Assembly: GCA_001412425.1 (NCBI GenBank)
Contig: LKUH01000514.1
Location: 1-9,036 of the forward strand
Reading direction: 5' to 3'
From: Candidatus Cloacimonas sp. SDB
GTDB taxonomy: Bacteria > Cloacimonadota > Cloacimonadia > Cloacimonadales > TCS61
DNA length: 9,036 bases
Shown here: positions 7,008 to 9,036 of the stretch, piece by piece
Layout of the letters: each line of letters begins with the position of its first letter
Position numbering within the stretch: position 1 is the first letter of the stretch
Program-made: the position numbers and the translations under genes
Notes under the pieces: model-generated
What the model was told of the DNA's origin: nothing
Databases searched by the model: none
What the model saw: the letters and a program-made list of their open reading frames with translations, nothing else

Positions 7008-7445
7008 ATGTGGTTAAAGTATATTTCTCTCTCAATTTTTGGCATTGCCATGGCTCATCTGGAAGGAGTCGTTGTCGTCTATCTTCGTAAAGCTCTCGAT
7101 TATAATGAAAATGGTTCTAATATAAATTTTCTGCAGAGATTTCCAAAAAAATATCTTCTCATCGAAAGAACACGAGAAGCTGCTACAATAATTATGCTCG
7201 TTGTTTTAGCAGTTCTTGTTGGAAATAGTTTGTTTGATATGATCATCGTATTCCTCTGGACATTTGCCTTTTGGGATTTGTTTTATTATGTTTCACTTTA
7301 TGTTCTGATAAGATGGCCAAATAATCTTAAAACAATTGATGTTCTTTTCCTTATTCCCAAATTCTGGATTGCCCCGGTCTGGTTTCCGATAAGTATCTCA
7401 TCGATAACGATTCTTTCTATTTTGATATATCTATTTTTATCTTGA
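7008..7445 (+). CDS. Conserved-looking four-helix integral membrane protein with polar residues in its membrane segments
   Basis: 145 residues. Membrane segments lie at about 4-26, 56-76, 78-101 and 123-144. Charged or polar residues recur within or at the edge of the helices: H17-x-E19, YLRK (25-28), ERTREAATIIML (53-64), W89-D90 with Y93-Y94, RWP (102-104), D111-VLFLIP and W120-x-x-P-V. These have the look of a conserved family of small bacterial membrane proteins I have seen annotated only as hypothetical; I cannot give a domain name. Such polar positions could bind a metal or form an active site facing lipid. ATG 7008 was chosen over TTG 7002; only a weak GGGA (6994-6997) precedes it. It ends 45 bases before the aminoacyltransferase-like gene, suggesting shared transcription. 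Confidence 0.8.
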   Translation: MWLKYISLSIFGIAMAHLEGVVVVYLRKALDYNENGSNINFLQRFPKKYLLIERTREAATIIMLVVLAVLVGNSLFDMIIVFLWTFAFWDLFYYVSLYVLIRWPNNLKTIDVLFLIPKFWIAPVWFPISISSITILSILIYLFLS

Positions 7446-7476
7446 GGTAAGACCAATTATGATTATTGAAGATTAA

Positions 7477-7482
7477 AGGTGA
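7477..7482 (+). promoter_or_regulatory. Ribosome binding site of the DUF2156 gene (decides its start)
   Basis: AGGTGA, an exact match to part of the extended Shine-Dalgarno, ends 8 bases before ATG 7491. The upstream in-frame GTG 7479 lies inside this site and so cannot be the start it serves. Confidence 0.75.
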
Positions 7483-7490
7483 ATTATATA

Positions 7491-8663
7491 ATGAACATAG
7501 AAAATGAAGCCGTTCGTGTACAGGAATTGTTACAAAAATACGGCTATCATTCCCAATCATACAATATTTTAAGAAGTGATAAGTCATATTTTTATTCGTC
7601 TTCGGGAATCGATGGTGTTATCGCTTATGTTGTAAAAGCAAATGTTGCAATGGCTGCGGGTGATCCGGTATGTGATCCTTCTGACATTCAAGAATTTGTA
7701 ACTGAATTTAGAATGTTCTGTAAAGAACGGAAATTACTATGTTGTTTTCAATCTATCACAGAGCGTTGTAAAACGATTCTTGAAGATATGGGCTTTGGAA
7801 TGATCAAAATTGGAGAGGAACCTATCTTCGATTTAGACAAGTTTTCGTTATCAGGAAGTAAATTCAGAGGTTTGCGTAAAAACATAAACCAAGCTAAAAA
7901 ACAAGGTTTAGAAATTGTGGAATATCATCCTCTTTTGAAAAGACGACCGGAATGGGAAAAAGATATGGAAGAACTCTCCACCATCTGGAAGAAATTTAAA
8001 GGTTCCGGTGAGTTCTCTTTCCTGATAGGTGAGCCTGCTCTGAATGATCCAAAAGAAAGGAAATATTTCCTTGCATTGTTAGACAACAAAGTTGAAGCTT
8101 TCGTAGTTTGCACTCCTGTTTACACAAGGAATGGAATCTATTTCGATATGATGCGTCGCCAAGAAAAGACTTTAAATGGAATGCCACAACTATTATTTAC
8201 AGAGTCTTTTCGTATCTTAAAGGAGCAAGGTTACACAATGGCAACGCTTGGAACGGCTCCGCTTTCCTATGAACATACAACCGATTTGGATCAAAGTCGC
8301 ATTATTAAAGCAGCACTCAAATTAGCGTTTAACCATTTGGGACATTTTTATAGATTTAAACCACTCTATAAATTTAAAAAGCAATTTGGACCAGCTTCAT
8401 GGGAGGGTCGTTATCTGTCATTTTCACCTTCTCATTTCAATCCCGTTATTCTGTATGCTCTATTAAAAGTTTATGACCCAACTAGTGTAACCAGAAAACT
8501 TTTATACCAGTTAAATTCCGCTTGGGAAAGCATTAATAAGATCAAAGATGGAACTATTAATTTAATAGGATCTACTTCAGGAAGTGTAATTAAAGGAATT
8601 AAAGGAACAAGTCATAAAGCAGTTGAGACAACCAAAAAACAAGTCACTAAGTTGTTGAAGTAA
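7491..8663 (+). CDS. Stand-alone DUF2156 / phosphatidylglycerol aminoacyltransferase-type protein (MprF C-terminal domain-like)
   Basis: A 390-residue soluble protein matching the catalytic half of MprF (LPG_synthase_C, PF09924), a double-GNAT fold that moves an amino acid from aminoacyl-tRNA to phosphatidylglycerol. Visible family marks are the AAGDP stretch near residue 55, KIGEEPIFDLDKF near 105-117, FRGLRKNINQAKKQG (125-139), FDMMRR (218-223) and LGTAPLS (253-259). The membrane flippase half of true MprF is absent, as in many stand-alone DUF2156 proteins, so any flipping needs another protein. The last 38 residues form a Thr/Lys/Gly-rich segment that looks like an amphipathic lipid-binding helix. 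The substrate amino acid and lipid cannot be told. It follows two small membrane protein genes and directly abuts the 82-residue gene. A peptidoglycan or unrelated GNAT-type role remains possible, but the motif set favours lipid aminoacylation. Confidence 0.85.
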   Translation: MNIENEAVRVQELLQKYGYHSQSYNILRSDKSYFYSSSGIDGVIAYVVKANVAMAAGDPVCDPSDIQEFVTEFRMFCKERKLLCCFQSITERCKTILEDMGFGMIKIGEEPIFDLDKFSLSGSKFRGLRKNINQAKKQGLEIVEYHPLLKRRPEWEKDMEELSTIWKKFKGSGEFSFLIGEPALNDPKERKYFLALLDNKVEAFVVCTPVYTRNGIYFDMMRRQEKTLNGMPQLLFTESFRILKEQGYTMATLGTAPLSYEHTTDLDQSRIIKAALKLAFNHLGHFYRFKPLYKFKKQFGPASWEGRYLSFSPSHFNPVILYALLKVYDPTSVTRKLLYQLNSAWESINKIKDGTINLIGSTSGSVIKGIKGTSHKAVETTKKQVTKLLK

Positions 8664-8912
8664 ATGAATCAATCAAAAATTTATATCCTTCCCGATGGTG
8701 AAGAAATTGATCTTTCAAAGATTAAGAGTATTGGTACTTTGAAAAGCGTAAGGTCAAAAGATTTTAAAAGTTTAGGATATTGGTGTTTTACTATTGTTTT
8801 CAAAGACGAAACTTCACAAGAAATACAAGAAGGTTACTTTTATAGTGACTTGGGCAAAGCAAAAATTGAATTACAAATGATCAGGGTTAATATTTTGAAA
8901 TCTTTGATTTAA
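8664..8912 (+). CDS. Small protein of unknown function, abutting the DUF2156 gene
   Basis: 82 residues, starting at the ATG that follows the TAA stop of the DUF2156 gene with no base between them, which suggests translational re-initiation; only GAAG precedes it. The protein has no signal peptide or membrane helix. It appears to be mainly beta strand followed by one helix: KIYILPDGEEIDLSKIKSIG, then GYWCFTIVFKDETS, then EGYFYSDLGKAKIELQMIRVNILKSL. The layout is reminiscent of small PH-like or regulatory domains, but no family is recognised. The clean coding pattern and the lack of overlap argue that it is real. A partner or regulator of the preceding enzyme is a guess from position. Confidence 0.65.
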   Translation: MNQSKIYILPDGEEIDLSKIKSIGTLKSVRSKDFKSLGYWCFTIVFKDETSQEIQEGYFYSDLGKAKIELQMIRVNILKSLI

Positions 8913-9036
8913 ACACTCTTTGTTGAAGAAATGTCACTAACAATATCTCCTATTCAAAATGTGAGAGAAATAAGATGTATGTAGCAGGTTAAAAAATATT
9001 AAGAAATACGGTCTAATGGACAAAAGTTTGTTGCTT

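Noticed and set aside
7479..7490. GTG start for the DUF2156 gene
   Set aside because: The GTG is part of the AGGTGA ribosome binding site that serves ATG 7491.
8913..9036. Gene, RNA or terminator in the final 124 bases
   Set aside because: No open frame of note, no strong inverted repeat and no tRNA-like or repeat structure seen; the next gene may begin beyond the window.

Overview
The window is a low-GC stretch (roughly one third G+C by eye) in which every supportable gene lies on the + strand and is tightly packed. Most genes have AGGA/GAGGA-type ribosome binding sites 7-9 bases before ATG. Signal peptides, a lipobox and an outer-membrane beta-barrel protein show a diderm (Gram-negative type) bacterium. 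The style (AT-rich, Lys/Ile/Asn-rich, HAE3-type RND pump, DUF1302-like barrel) would fit an uncultivated FCB-type lineage such as Cloacimonadota, but that placement is an impression, not a proof.

Layout. 44-661: a small Cys-rich putative lipoprotein with two in-frame export signals in tandem. 674-3619: a 981-residue RND/MMPL-type inner-membrane transporter whose second periplasmic loop carries an extra AT-rich domain of about 200 residues. 3630-4571: a patatin-like lipid acyl hydrolase of the RssA/NTE type. 4592-5338: a periplasmic LolA-like protein ('outer membrane lipoprotein-sorting protein', PF17131 type). 5339-5457: the largest internal gap, holding two consecutive perfect inverted repeats. 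5458-6789: an outer-membrane beta-barrel protein resembling the DUF1302 group. 6803-7000 and 7008-7445: two small integral membrane proteins. 7491-8663: a soluble phosphatidylglycerol aminoacyltransferase-type (DUF2156, MprF C-terminal) enzyme. 8664-8912: an 82-residue protein of unknown function starting on the base after the preceding stop. 8913-9036: no recognisable gene.

How the genes may work together. Inner-membrane RND pump, periplasmic LolA-like carrier and outer-membrane barrel form a complete path across a diderm envelope. Comparable RND + LolA/LolB-like + DUF1302-like sets are known elsewhere, generally with unknown cargo. Here the set also holds a lipid acyl hydrolase, and downstream lies a lipid aminoacylating enzyme whose C-terminus looks like a lipid-surface-binding amphipathic helix. 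The simplest inference is an envelope lipid remodelling and trafficking locus; the cargo and chemistry cannot be read from the sequence. Several gene starts were moved from the longest reading frame to an internal ATG because a proper ribosome binding site sits just before it.
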